Assembly: GCF_017876115.1 (NCBI RefSeq)
Contig: NZ_JAGINO010000020.1
Location: 62,001-126,000, forward strand
Direction: 5' to 3'
Length of the DNA stretch: 64,000 bases
From: Azospirillum picis
GTDB taxonomy: Bacteria; Pseudomonadota; Alphaproteobacteria; Azospirillales; Azospirillaceae
Shown: positions 1-8,680 of the stretch, piece after piece
Numbering within the stretch: the stretch's first letter is position 1
Layout: every line of letters starts with the position of its first letter
Translations under genes and position numbers: made by a program
The notes under the pieces: model-generated
Databases searched by the model: none
The model's input: the letters and a program-made list of their open reading frames with translations, nothing else
Told to the model about the DNA's origin: nothing

Positions 1-109
1 CGGCGGGCCGGCAAAACTATATGACCGCCAAACCCGTGTGAGACGTCCCTGAACCGGCTGCCGTCCTGCCGTCGCGGGAAGGACGGGTTTCCCTTGCGGA
101 GGATCGGAT

Positions 110-1414
110 TTGTCGACTGCGGTTGCCCTGCCGTCCGGGGAGGCCCCTTCCCGCCGCGCCATCGTCTCCTGGTGCCTCTACGACTGGGCGAACTCGGCCT
201 ACAACACCATCATCACCACCTTCGTCTTCGCGGTCTATTTCGCCCGCGGCGTGGTCGGCGACCCCGTCGAGGGCACCGCGCGCTGGAGTGCGGCGATGAC
301 CGTGGCCGGCGTCGCCATCGCGGTGCTGAGCCCGCTGCTCGGCGCCATCGCCGACCGCTCCGGCCGGCGCAAGCCGTGGATGGCGCTGTTCACGCTGGTG
401 ACCGTGCTGTTCACCGCCGCCCTCTGGTGGGTGCGCCCGGACCCGGCCGACGCCGGCTTCGCGCTCGCCTGCGTCGTCGTCGCCACCGTGGCGTTCGAGC
501 TGGCCAACGTCTTCTACAACGCCACCCTGCCGGGGCTGGTGCCGCAGCGGCTGCTCGGCCGGGTGTCGGGCTGGGGCTGGGGCATCGGCTATTTCGGCGG
601 GCTGGCCTGCCTGGTGCTGGCGCTGGTCGGCTTCGTCAAGGCGCCGGCCCCGCTGTTCGGGCTGTTCGGCCTGGAATGGGCCGACTGGGGGCCGCAGGCC
701 GGCGTCCGCGCCACCGCCCTGCTGGCCGCCGGCTGGTACGGGCTGTTCGCGCTGCCCTATTTCCTGTGGGTGCCGGACGAGCCGTCGACCGGCCACGGCC
801 TGCTGCGGGCGGCGCGCGAGGGGGTGGCGACGCTGGCCGCCACGCTGCGCGAGGTCCGGCGCTACCGCGAGGTGGTGCGCTTCCTGGTCGCCAGCGCCTT
901 CTACCGCGACGGCATCAACACCATCACCGCCTTCGGCGGCCTGTTCGCCGCCGGCAGCTTCGGCATGGGCTTCGAGGAGATCCTGGTCTTCGCCATCGCG
1001 CTGAACGTGGTGGCCGGGGCGGGCGCCATCGGCTTCGCCTGGATGGACGACCGGGCGGGGGCCAGGCCGGTGATCCTGATCGCGCTGGCCGGCATGGCCG
1101 CCTGCGGCCTGCCGCTGCTTCTGGCGACCGACAGGCTGTGGTTCTGGGTCTTCGCGCTCGGGCTCGGGCTGTTCTTCGGCCCGGCCCAGGCGGCCGGCCG
1201 CTCGATGATGGCGCGGCTGGCCCCGCCGGGCATGGCGGGGGAGATGTTCGGGCTCTACGGCCTGACCGGCCGCTTCGTCGGCTTCTTCGGGCCGCTGCTG
1301 TTCGGACTGGCGACCCACCTGTTCGACAGCCAGCGCGCCGGCATGGCGACGGTTCTGGCTTTCTTCGTGATCGGCTTCGGGCTTATGCTGGCGGTCCGCG
1401 AACCGGCCCGCTGA
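110..1414 (+). CDS. MFS transporter, UMF1/Atg22-like family
   Basis: A 434-residue polytopic inner-membrane protein with about 12 hydrophobic segments. The N-terminal stretch WCLYDWANSAYNT and the loop DRSGRRKPWM are typical of the UMF1 branch of the major facilitator superfamily, whose members are predicted effluxers or permeases of unknown substrate. The start is a TTG at 110 behind a good Shine-Dalgarno (GCGGAGGA, 96-103); there is no better in-frame ATG. A short inverted repeat (61-67 with 80-86) lies upstream and may end the previous transcript. Family assignment is fairly firm; the substrate cannot be told from sequence. Confidence 0.85.
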   Translation: MSTAVALPSGEAPSRRAIVSWCLYDWANSAYNTIITTFVFAVYFARGVVGDPVEGTARWSAAMTVAGVAIAVLSPLLGAIADRSGRRKPWMALFTLVTVLFTAALWWVRPDPADAGFALACVVVATVAFELANVFYNATLPGLVPQRLLGRVSGWGWGIGYFGGLACLVLALVGFVKAPAPLFGLFGLEWADWGPQAGVRATALLAAGWYGLFALPYFLWVPDEPSTGHGLLRAAREGVATLAATLREVRRYREVVRFLVASAFYRDGINTITAFGGLFAAGSFGMGFEEILVFAIALNVVAGAGAIGFAWMDDRAGARPVILIALAGMAACGLPLLLATDRLWFWVFALGLGLFFGPAQAAGRSMMARLAPPGMAGEMFGLYGLTGRFVGFFGPLLFGLATHLFDSQRAGMATVLAFFVIGFGLMLAVREPAR

Positions 1415-1519
1415 AGACGGGGCCGCGCCACAGCGCCGCACACGAGAGCATTCGAGGGCAGAACTGTTACCTTCGTTTTTGCTGCGACGCACAAATGTCG
1501 AAGCCGAGGGATACGGACC

Positions 1520-1807
1520 ATGCTGCACATCAAGGACATCGAGGCGTTCGCCCGCATCAACGAGGCGCTGAACGAGGACCCCGCCGCCGGATCGGCCAAG
1601 AGCGGCTCGGCCAAGGGCGGCTCGGCCAAGAACGGTCTGGAAGGCGAGGGAAGCCCTGACGCCGCCACCGGCGGCCCGGCGCATCCGGCGCTGGTGATGG
1701 CGATGCTGGCGACCGGCCGCCTTCCCCTCTCCGCCATGCCGAAGACCTCCGCTCCGTCGAGGCCGGAGATGCCGGCGCCCTGGGGCCGGCTGTTCCGCCG
1801 CTCCTGA
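1520..1807 (+). CDS. Small hypothetical protein with Ser-Ala-Lys repeats
   Basis: A 95-residue protein starting MLHIKDIEAFARINEAL. It has a short tandem repeat near residues 25-36 (SAKSG, SAKGG, SAKNG) and an arginine-rich C-terminus. I do not recognise a family. The ATG has weak ribosome-binding support (GAGGGATACGGACC). Codon use resembles the neighbours, with strong third-position GC, so it is probably real. No functional inference is possible. Confidence 0.5.
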   Translation: MLHIKDIEAFARINEALNEDPAAGSAKSGSAKGGSAKNGLEGEGSPDAATGGPAHPALVMAMLATGRLPLSAMPKTSAPSRPEMPAPWGRLFRRS

Positions 1808-2106
1808 CCCGCGCCGTGCCGCTGCCGCCAGCGCTGCTGACACGCTGCTGCCAGGACGGCGGCTTGCGGATGCCTCACGCTTGCCTAGGGGTGCGCGCCG
1901 GTTTCCGCAGGGTTGGGGACTGGCCGTGAGGACGCGCCTTTGCGTGTTTTCCCGACTTTTCAAAGAGATAATTGCGGGTAAACGGCTGGCGCGGATAACT
2001 GCTTGAGGGCATGATTGTGCCCGACAGCGGGACCGACGGTGACCTTGTTCCCGGCGCTGCCCCATCCCCCACGCCAGAAAACGGCCGGGTCTGGGTGGCT
2101 GTTTCT

Positions 2107-2144
2107 TTGACAAAGTGAACAGAGTCAGTGCTTTACAAGGCAGA
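2107..2144 (+). promoter_or_regulatory. Leader end and promoter of CRISPR array 1
   Basis: About 43 bp before the first repeat are conserved with the leader of array 2 (roughly 34 of 43 identical by eye). The shared part starts TTCTTTGACAAAGTGAA and ends GGCAGA at the first repeat. TTGACA (2107-2112) can serve as a -35 box, with a poor -10 candidate (TGCTTT, 2129-2134) after 16 bp. The place fits both array transcription and spacer integration. Nothing else convincing is seen between 1808 and 2106. Confidence 0.75.
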
Positions 2145-3271
2145 GGTTGCCCCGCACAGGCGGGGATAGACCCCCCCTCGCCGTCGTGCGCAAACTGGAC
2201 CTCGAGGTTGCCCCGCACAGGCGGGGATAGACCCCGGTGCACCGCGGACTGCCGGCACCTCGAACGGGTTGCCCCGCACAGGCGGGGATAGACCCATCCG
2301 TCCTGGCTGGACGGTAAGCTCACCGAGGGTTGCCCCGCACAGGCGGGGATAGACCCCATCCCCGCACACGCAAAAGGTTTTGCCCGCGGGTTGCCCCGCA
2401 CAGGCGGGGATAGACCCATCCAGGGCGCGCTGACGGATTTCGATCTGTCGGTTGCCCCGCACAGGCGGGGATAGACCCTATGCTCGCCCGCCGGCCCTCG
2501 AAACCCTGCGGGTTGCCCCGCACAGGCGGGGATAGACCCCGCGAACATGTCCAGCAGGAAAGACCGCATCGGGTTGCCCCGCACAGGCGGGGATAGACCC
2601 ATGGGCTTGTTCGCGGTGTAGAAATCGCGGTCGGTTGCCCCGCACAGGCGGGGATAGACCCTTGTCATTTGCGGCATGATGTCCTTTGACAAAGGTTGCC
2701 CCGCACAGGCGGGGATAGACCCTCGGCGACGCTGATTTGCAGCGGCGTTTCCGCGGTTGCCCCGCACAGGCGGGGATAGACCCACCCCGGCGGCTGGGCA
2801 GTGGGACTACTATCTGGTTGCCCCGCACAGGCGGGGATAGACCCCACCATCGGCCGCGTGTCGGAGGCTTTGGCTGGGTTGCCCCGCACAGGCGGGGATA
2901 GACCCCAGATAGCCGCAGCAATCAGGCATCCGGAAAAGGTTGCCCCGCACAGGCGGGGATAGACCCTGAGCTAGGCTGCCGCATCCGCCTGCGCGAGCGG
3001 TTGCCCCGCACAGGCGGGGATAGACCCCGCGCCATCAAACCCAACCGTCTCATACCGACGGTTGCCCCGCACAGGCGGGGATAGACCCTGCTGCTGGACC
3101 TGGAGTGCCTGCAGGCGGGCGGTTCCCCCGCACATGCGGGGATAGGCCTATGGCGGACGCCTTGGACTCCTCGTACCGCCCGGTTGCCCCGCACAGGCGG
3201 GGATAGACCCTACGCGATGCTGCTCGCCAAGGGACCGTGCCCGGTTGCCCCGCACTTGCGGGGAAAATTCC
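2145..3271 (+). CRISPR. CRISPR array 1, type I-E, 19 repeats / 18 spacers
   Basis: Nineteen 29-bp repeats lie on an exact 61-bp period from 2145 to 3243, giving eighteen 32-bp spacers. The repeat reads GGTTGCCCCGCACA then GGCGGGGATAGACCC; CCCCGC pairs with GCGGGG and ATAGACCC is the expected 8-nt 5' handle. Repeat 17 (3121-3149) instead has the core of the array 2 repeat (GGTTCCCCCGCACATGCGGG) and a changed end. Repeat 19 (3243-3271) is degenerate after GCGGGG. Decay at the right end and the conserved leader at the left set the orientation. By eye I found no spacer matching other DNA of this window. Confidence 0.98.
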
Positions 3272-3377
3272 CATCAAACTGTGCCCGCCCTGACCCCCGC
3301 ACGCCCCCACCTCGTCCAGATTACCTCTTCCGCTTTGGTTGAAACGTGCTATCCATCCATCGTCTTGCGGTAACCGG

Positions 3378-6086
3378 ATGATGGCGCAGGCTTCAATGGG
3401 CGGGAAACGGCGAGAACCCTGGGGAAAATCGGGAGAGCTGCCGGGCGACTTCCATCATCTCGCGCATCATTGCGCCGATGTCGCCGCCTGTTTCGAGGCC
3501 ATCACGGCGCTTCCCACCATTCGCGCGCGCCTGGAGGCCGCCGCCGGCGCTCCGCTGTCGGCGCGTTGCCTCGCGCGGCTGACCGCCCTCGTCTTCCTCC
3601 ACGACATCGGCAAGCTGCATCCTGGCTTCCAGGCCAAGGGCTGGCTGCCGGCCGAGCGGCCGGCGCTGCTGCGCGGGCATGTCGCCGAGGGGCTGGCTCT
3701 CCTGATGAGGCTATCGTCGCAGGGGGCCGGCGACGCAGCCCGCGTCCGGCTTCAGCTCGGCCTGCCCGACCTGGACTGGTGGGACGACCTCCACCCCTTC
3801 ATCCTGGCGTCCCTCTCCCATCACGGCCGGCCGCTGGACGCACCGGCCGTGGCGACCGGCTGGGAAGCGGCCGCGCCATCGGGCACCACCTACGACCCGG
3901 CCGAAGGCGCCCGCATCATCGGCACCGCGATGCGGTCATGGTTTCCCGACGCCTTTGCCGGCAGCCCCGCCGCAGACAGCCCCGCCGCCGGCCTGTCGGC
4001 CGACGATGACGACAACCCGCCGCTCGCCCCCCGGCTCCAGCACCTGTTCGCCGGCCTCGTGGCGCTGTCGGACTGGCTGGGGTCGGACAGGGACTTCTTC
4101 GACTTCGAGGCGGCGTTCCGCGACGATTACATCGACACGGCCCGCGCCCGGGCGCTGAAGGCGGTGGCGGCGATCCGGCTCGACGTCGAGGCGATGCGCC
4201 GTCCGGCCGCCGGGCGCACCGGCTTCACGGCGCTCACCGGCTTCGCCGTCCCGGCCGCCCACCAGCAGGCGACGGCCGAGGTGCCGGCCGACCGGCGCCT
4301 CGTCATCCTGGAGGCGGAGACCGGGGCGGGCAAGACCGAGGCGGCGGTCTGGCGCTTCGCCCGGCTGTTCGCGGCGGGCGCCGTCGACGGCCTCTATTTC
4401 GCCCTGCCGACCCGGTCGGCCGCCCTCCAGATCCATGGCCGGGTGAACCGCCTGCTGGAACGGCTGACCGGGCCGGACGGGCTGAAGGCGGTGCTGGCGG
4501 TCCCCGGCTACCTCAAGGTCGGCGACGCGGTGGGCACGGCGCTGCCCCACTGGCGGGTGCGCTGGGACGACGAGGGCGAACGGGCCGAGGACGAGCTTGC
4601 CGCCCGCTGGGCCGCCGAAAACGCCCGGCGCTTCCTTGCCGCCCCCGTCGCGGTGGGAACCGTCGATCAGGCGATGCTGGCCGCCTTGCAGGTCAAGCAC
4701 GCCCATCTGCGCGGCGCCTGCCTGTCCCGCAGCCTGCTGGTGGTCGACGAGGTGCACGCCAGCGACCGCTACATGGGCGAGATCCTGGCGAAGCTGCTGG
4801 ACATCCATCTCGGTGCCGGCGGCCACGCGCTGCTGATGTCGGCGACGCTGGGGTCACGGGCGCGGACGCGCTGGCTTGGCGGCACGCGGGCACCGGATTT
4901 CGCCGCCGCGGTCGCCGCCCCCTATCCGGCGGTGTGGGCGGCCAGGGGAGCGTCGAAGGGCGCGGCCTCCGCCAGCCCCGCCGCGTCGCCCGCCGCGTCG
5001 CCCACCGCATCCGCCGACGATCCGCGGGCGCGCCGCAAGACGGTGGCGATGTCGCTGGCCCCCGGCTGGTCGGCACAGGAGGCCGCGGACCGCGCGCTGG
5101 CCGCCGCCCGGTCGAAGGCGAAGGTGCTGGTCATCCGCAACACCGTCACCGCCGCCGTGGCGACCTGGGAGGCGGTGCGCGCAGCCGGCGGTGACGACGT
5201 GTTGCTGCAACTTTCCAGCGGCCCGGCGCTGCACCACGGCCGCTTCGCCGCCGAGGACCGCGAGGCGCTGGACGACGCGGTGGAAAAGGCGCTTTCTCCG
5301 GGTCCCGAACGCCCCGACGGCGGCATGATCGTCATCGGGACGCAGACGCTCGAACAGTCGCTGGACATCGACGCCGACCATCTGGTCACCGACCTCTGCC
5401 CGGTCGACGTGTTGCTGCAACGGCTGGGCCGTCTGCACCGCCATGCCGGGGTGGCGCGCCCGACCGGCTTCGCCGCGCCCTCCTGCGTCGTGCTGGCGCC
5501 GGGCGACGGCCTGGAACCGTTGCTGGCCCCGCGCTTCGAAAACGGCCTCGGCGCCTTCCAGGCGGACAGCTCGCTGTCCGGGGTCTACATGGATCTCTCG
5601 GTGCTGGAACTGACCCGGCGGCTGGTGGCCGGCCAGGCGAAATGGACGATCCCCGACCACAACCGCCTGCTGGTCGAAAGCGCCCTGCACGAGGACCGGA
5701 TCGAGGACCTGCACGCCGAGCTCGGCGGCGGCTGGAGCGCCTACCGCGACAAACTTCTCGGCATCATCGGCGCCATGGCCCAGGCAGCGCACGGGGTGGT
5801 GGTGTCGGCGAAGGCGCCCTTCGGCGAGGAGCGCTTTCCCGGCGACGATGCGGCGATCCGCACCCGGTTGGGAGCGGAGGGCGCGCGGCTGACCTTCCCC
5901 GCGCCGGTCAACAGTCCGTTCGGTCACCCGGTTTCCGCGCTGACCCTGCCCGCCCACTGGTCGCGCGGCCTCGACCCCGCCGCCCCGGTGACGGTGGAGC
6001 GCGATGGCGACGCCCTGCGGGTTGCCGTCGACGGGCGCCGATTCCGCTACGACCGCCGCGGCGTGACGAAGGAGGGCGGGAAGTAA
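3378..6086 (+). CDS. cas3: Cas3 nuclease-helicase, type I-E
   Basis: Cas3 is recruited to Cascade-marked DNA, unwinds it and degrades it. The protein (902 residues from this start) has an N-terminal HD nuclease domain: HHLAHHCAD near residue 25, and FLHDIGK with H75 and D76. The SF2 helicase follows with Walker A ETGAGKTE (about 314), VVDEVHAS (DEVH near 457), SATLG, and motif VI QRLGRLHRH. A TTG at 3339 would add 13 residues; I prefer the ATG pair at 3378/3381 because the HD domain follows directly, but no strong ribosome-binding site decides it. An Ala/Ser-Pro rich linker near residues 530-550 looks like a local expansion. It is separated from cse1 by 346 bp, so it may be transcribed independently. 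Confidence 0.95.
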   Translation: MMAQASMGGKRREPWGKSGELPGDFHHLAHHCADVAACFEAITALPTIRARLEAAAGAPLSARCLARLTALVFLHDIGKLHPGFQAKGWLPAERPALLRGHVAEGLALLMRLSSQGAGDAARVRLQLGLPDLDWWDDLHPFILASLSHHGRPLDAPAVATGWEAAAPSGTTYDPAEGARIIGTAMRSWFPDAFAGSPAADSPAAGLSADDDDNPPLAPRLQHLFAGLVALSDWLGSDRDFFDFEAAFRDDYIDTARARALKAVAAIRLDVEAMRRPAAGRTGFTALTGFAVPAAHQQATAEVPADRRLVILEAETGAGKTEAAVWRFARLFAAGAVDGLYFALPTRSAALQIHGRVNRLLERLTGPDGLKAVLAVPGYLKVGDAVGTALPHWRVRWDDEGERAEDELAARWAAENARRFLAAPVAVGTVDQAMLAALQVKHAHLRGACLSRSLLVVDEVHASDRYMGEILAKLLDIHLGAGGHALLMSATLGSRARTRWLGGTRAPDFAAAVAAPYPAVWAARGASKGAASASPAASPAASPTASADDPRARRKTVAMSLAPGWSAQEAADRALAAARSKAKVLVIRNTVTAAVATWEAVRAAGGDDVLLQLSSGPALHHGRFAAEDREALDDAVEKALSPGPERPDGGMIVIGTQTLEQSLDIDADHLVTDLCPVDVLLQRLGRLHRHAGVARPTGFAAPSCVVLAPGDGLEPLLAPRFENGLGAFQADSSLSGVYMDLSVLELTRRLVAGQAKWTIPDHNRLLVESALHEDRIEDLHAELGGGWSAYRDKLLGIIGAMAQAAHGVVVSAKAPFGEERFPGDDAAIRTRLGAEGARLTFPAPVNSPFGHPVSALTLPAHWSRGLDPAAPVTVERDGDALRVAVDGRRFRYDRRGVTKEGGK

Positions 6087-6162
6087 GGGGAACGGAGCCA
6101 GAGGAAAATTCTGGGTTGAGCCTTGACGAGGGATGGCACGCCTCCGACCTTGGACTCATGCG

Positions 6163-6197
6163 GACCGCGCACACGTCCCTTAGGCAATTCAGACGTT
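6163..6197 (-). promoter_or_regulatory. Candidate Cascade target of the cas-internal pseudo-crRNA
   Basis: On the minus strand, read from 6194 down to 6163, the sequence begins GTCTGAATTG. The pseudo-spacer at 6354 begins GTCTGCATTG. The first ten positions therefore agree except position 6, which is flipped out and unread in type I-E crRNA-DNA hybrids; over all 32 positions about 18 agree. The minus-strand triplet before it is AAC (6197-6195), a possible weak PAM; the PAM of this system is unknown. The site lies in the presumed 5' region of the cse1 operon. Upstream, TTGACG (6123-6128) could be a -35 box, but the matching -10 is poor. Confidence 0.45.
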
Positions 6198-6227
6198 CAT
6201 CAAAATCAAACTCCCAGAGGCCCACCG

Positions 6228-6440
6228 ATGATGCTGCGCTTCTCGTTCGAGGTTCATGTCGGTCACGTCAGCTTGTTCGTGTTGCTGGGCTTTCGCAAGC
6301 CCAACAAGGACGCTAAGGTTCTGCCTCCCCCGGACGATTCCGGGAATAGCCCGGTCTGCATTGAAAAGGGCTCGACTAAGGGCACGTTTCCCCCGCATTC
6401 GTGGGGTCAGGAGGCCGGCTGGGAGAGGGAGGATGACTAA
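6228..6440 (+). other. Possible small ORF or toxin region next to the pseudo-crRNA
   Basis: A 70-codon frame opens with two ATGs (6228, 6231), preceded by CAGAGG. It begins MMLRFSFEVHVGHVSLFVLL, a partly hydrophobic start, runs through the pseudo-array and ends at 6440, overlapping the cse1 start codon. A perfect stem GGGCTT-TCGC-AAGCCC lies inside it (6287-6302). Its position between the putative Cascade target and the pseudo-array is where the toxin gene sits in CreTA modules. Coding quality is not convincing; it could equally be untranslated leader. Confidence 0.2.
6325..6414 (+). ncRNA. Degenerate mini-CRISPR (CreR/CreA-like) inside the cas locus
   Basis: Two repeat-like sequences are spaced exactly 61 nt, as in the arrays. 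The first (6325-6353) has CCCGG-acgatt-CCGGG as hairpin and ends ATAGCCCG, against the array handle ATAGACCC. The second (6386-6414) starts GTTTCCCCCGCATTCGTGGG and folds as CCCCGC-attc-GTGGGG. Between them is a 32-nt spacer-like segment (6354-6385) starting GTCTGCATTG. Known CreR and CreA RNAs have this repeat / pseudo-spacer / repeat form, sit among cas genes, and use partial complementarity to direct Cascade to repress a cas or toxin promoter without cleavage. Its own promoter is not clear. Layout is seen directly; regulation is inferred. Confidence 0.6.
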
Positions 6441-8085
6441 CCTCCTCACCCAGCCCGTCTTCACCCTGTCCCACGCCGGGCGGGCGACCAGCCGCGCCAC
6501 CCTGCCGGGCGTCATGGCCGCTCTGGCCACCGATGCGGTGGACGGCTTCCCGGCGCTGCGCCCATTCCAGGAACCGTCCTGGCACATGGCCCTGGTGCAG
6601 ATCGCGGCCATCGCCCTGCACCGGGCGGAGCGCCCCGACCTGCCGCCGGACGAGGAGTCCTGGCGGGACCTGCTGCGCGCCCTGACCACCGGCTTTCCCG
6701 ATGACGAGCCCTGGCGGCTGGTGGTGGCGGACGGCGGCAAGCCGGCCTTTTTCCAGCCGCCGCTGCCGCCGGGGACGACGCTGCGCAATCTGGTGGAGAC
6801 GCCCGACGCCATCGACCTGCTGATCACCGCCAAGAACCACGACCTGAAGCAGGCAGTGGCCCATGACGCCGGGGCGGAGGATTGGGTGTTCGCGCTGGTC
6901 TCCGTCCAGACCGGCGACGGCTACGGCGGCGCCGGCAACTACGGCATATCGAGGATGAATGGCGGATCGTCGTCGCGGCCGCTGCTGGGCCTGGCCCCGG
7001 CCGGTCCCGGCAAGCTGATGACCCCGCGCCCCGGCGCCTGGTTCCAGCGCGACGTCCGGGCGCTGCTGGCGGCCCGTGCCGACGGGCTGGACGGCATCGA
7101 CCCGGCGCTGTTCGCCGAGGAGGACGGCCATGCGCTGCTGTGGCTGCCGCCCTGGCCGGAGGGCGAACAGCTCCGCCTGTCGCAGCTCGACCCCTGGTAC
7201 GTCGAAGTCTGCCGCCGCATCCGCCTGGAGCGGGCCGGGGACCGCATCCTCGCCCGCAAGGGAACCTCCAAGGCGGCACGGGTGGCCGCCAAGGACCGCA
7301 ACGGCGTCGTCGGCGATCCCTGGGCGCCGGTCCACAAGACCGAGAACAAGAGCCTGACCCTGTCGGAGCGTGACTTCAGCTATCGCCTCCTGAGCGACCT
7401 GCTGTTCTCCGGCGACTGGGTCCTGCCGCTGCTGGCCCGGCCCACCGCGCGTGAGCCGGCCAGAACCTCGTTCCTGCTGGTCGCGGCGGCGCTGGCGCGC
7501 GGCAACAGCACGACGGATGGATTCAAGCGCCGCGACCTGCCGCTGAACGGCCGCATCGCCCAGGCGATGGCCGACGCGCAAGGACGGCTCAGGCTCGCCG
7601 ACCTCGCCAAGCGGCAGGTCGAGGAGATCCGGATGTTCGACAAGGCGCTGCGCGGCGCGCTGGCGCTGGTCGCGGCCGGCGGCGATGCGGATACCGTCGC
7701 CAAGGAGCATTTCGCCCACGCCAAGCCCGCCGCCCTCGGCTTCGACCGCGCCGCCGACGGCCTGTTCTTCCGCCATCTCTGGGACCGGTTCGAGGCGCAG
7801 GCGGCCGACCGTGAGGCTGCCTGTCATGCCGCCTTCGCCCGCGACCTGTGGGCGGCGGCACAGACGCAGTTCGAGGCGGCGTTGCCCTCCATCCCCTGCC
7901 ACGCGCGTTTCCGGCCGCGGGCCGAGGCGCGGGCGCGCCGCCGGCTGTGGGGCGACCGCGACCTGCGCACCCATTTCCCCATCCTGTTCGACGCCCCGGC
8001 CGGAAAGGGGGACCCTGATGCAGACGATGCCAATGCAAACCATGCCGAAGCAGAACACGCTGACCTCGACCATGCCGACGCTTGA
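6433..8085 (+). CDS. casA: Cse1/CasA (Cas8e), large subunit of Cascade
   Basis: Cse1 recognises the PAM and recruits Cas3. The protein has 550 residues, slightly longer than the usual ~500. Features include PFQEPSWH near the N-terminus, KNHDLKQA near residue 137, and a Gly/Ser-rich segment GNYGISRMNGGSSSRP near 172-187 that fits the flexible family loop. The start is the ATG at 6433 because GGGAGAGGGAGG lies directly upstream; an in-frame upstream extension runs through the pseudo-CRISPR and is not coding. The C-terminus ends in a low-complexity Asp/Ala/His tail that overlaps the cse2 start by 68 bp in another frame. It is the first gene of an operon running to cas2. Confidence 0.93.
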   Translation: MTNLLTQPVFTLSHAGRATSRATLPGVMAALATDAVDGFPALRPFQEPSWHMALVQIAAIALHRAERPDLPPDEESWRDLLRALTTGFPDDEPWRLVVADGGKPAFFQPPLPPGTTLRNLVETPDAIDLLITAKNHDLKQAVAHDAGAEDWVFALVSVQTGDGYGGAGNYGISRMNGGSSSRPLLGLAPAGPGKLMTPRPGAWFQRDVRALLAARADGLDGIDPALFAEEDGHALLWLPPWPEGEQLRLSQLDPWYVEVCRRIRLERAGDRILARKGTSKAARVAAKDRNGVVGDPWAPVHKTENKSLTLSERDFSYRLLSDLLFSGDWVLPLLARPTAREPARTSFLLVAAALARGNSTTDGFKRRDLPLNGRIAQAMADAQGRLRLADLAKRQVEEIRMFDKALRGALALVAAGGDADTVAKEHFAHAKPAALGFDRAADGLFFRHLWDRFEAQAADREAACHAAFARDLWAAAQTQFEAALPSIPCHARFRPRAEARARRRLWGDRDLRTHFPILFDAPAGKGDPDADDANANHAEAEHADLDHADA

Positions 8086-8680
8086 TGAACCCGTGGCGAA
8101 GATCGCCAACCGCCTCCTGGCGCTGAAGCCCGGCTCGCTGGCGGAGCTGCGGCGCATGGAAGCCGAAAGCGGCGCAGGAACGCCTGAGTTCTGGCGTCTT
8201 GCTGCCGAACTGGACCTGCCGCAGGAGAGGAGCGACACATGGATGCGGATCGTCCGCATCATGGCGATCCTGTCGGACAAGGGGGCGCCTGGAACACGCA
8301 AGACCCTGCATGACCGGCGGCGCCCGCTCGGCGCCGCGCTGGCCGACGGCGGCGACCGGGACTGGAAGCCGCCGCCCGGCGAGGAGCCTTATCCGGTGCT
8401 GTCGGAGGCCCGCCTCACCCGTTTCCTCGCCCTGCCGGCCGGCCGGCGGGCGGAGGCTCTGGAACGGATGGCCCGCGCGCTGGCCGGCAGCCGCCGGCCC
8501 GGCCACGGCCTGGACTGTACCGACATCGCCGCCCTGCTGCTGGACCCCGCCGATCCGCGGCCCGTGCGCAAGCTCGCCCGCGCCTATTACAACCGCCTCG
8601 ACGGTGCCCGGCCCCGCGCCGGGAAGGCCGAAGCCGGCAAGACCGAAAACGACAAGAACGAAGAGGAAGGAGCCGCCTGA
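8018..8680 (+). CDS. casB: Cse2/CasB, small subunit of Cascade
   Basis: Cse2 forms the dimer along the belly of Cascade that stabilises the R-loop. The 220-residue product has the usual helical content, with motifs KPGSLAELRRM and the C-terminal LARAYYNRLDG. The ATG at 8018 has a good site AAAGGGGG just upstream and lies inside the end of cse1. The first ~20 residues (MQTMPMQTMPKQ) are repetitive, so a start at a later ATG is possible. The C-terminal tail is Lys/Glu rich. Its stop overlaps the cas7 start (TGATG). Confidence 0.9.
   Translation: MQTMPMQTMPKQNTLTSTMPTLDEPVAKIANRLLALKPGSLAELRRMEAESGAGTPEFWRLAAELDLPQERSDTWMRIVRIMAILSDKGAPGTRKTLHDRRRPLGAALADGGDRDWKPPPGEEPYPVLSEARLTRFLALPAGRRAEALERMARALAGSRRPGHGLDCTDIAALLLDPADPRPVRKLARAYYNRLDGARPRAGKAEAGKTENDKNEEEGAA

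Noticed and set aside
3290..3302. Half repeat CCCCCGCAC between array 1 and cas3
   Set aside because: Off the 61-bp grid and without the second stem arm; chance in GC-rich DNA is likely.
2133..3310. Open minus-strand frames encoding repeats of SIPACAGQP and VYPRLCGAT across array 1
   Set aside because: They are the translation of CRISPR repeats, kept open because repeat plus spacer gives a fixed 61-bp period; same for the SIPACAGEP frames across array 2 (12,924-15,980).
3272..3377. A second target of the pseudo-spacer before cas3
   Set aside because: No match to the seed GTCTG-ATTG or its complement was found there.
6123..6151. Promoter of the cse1 operon at TTGACG
   Set aside because: The -35 is good but the -10 at the right distance (GACCTT) is poor, so I do not list it as a promoter.
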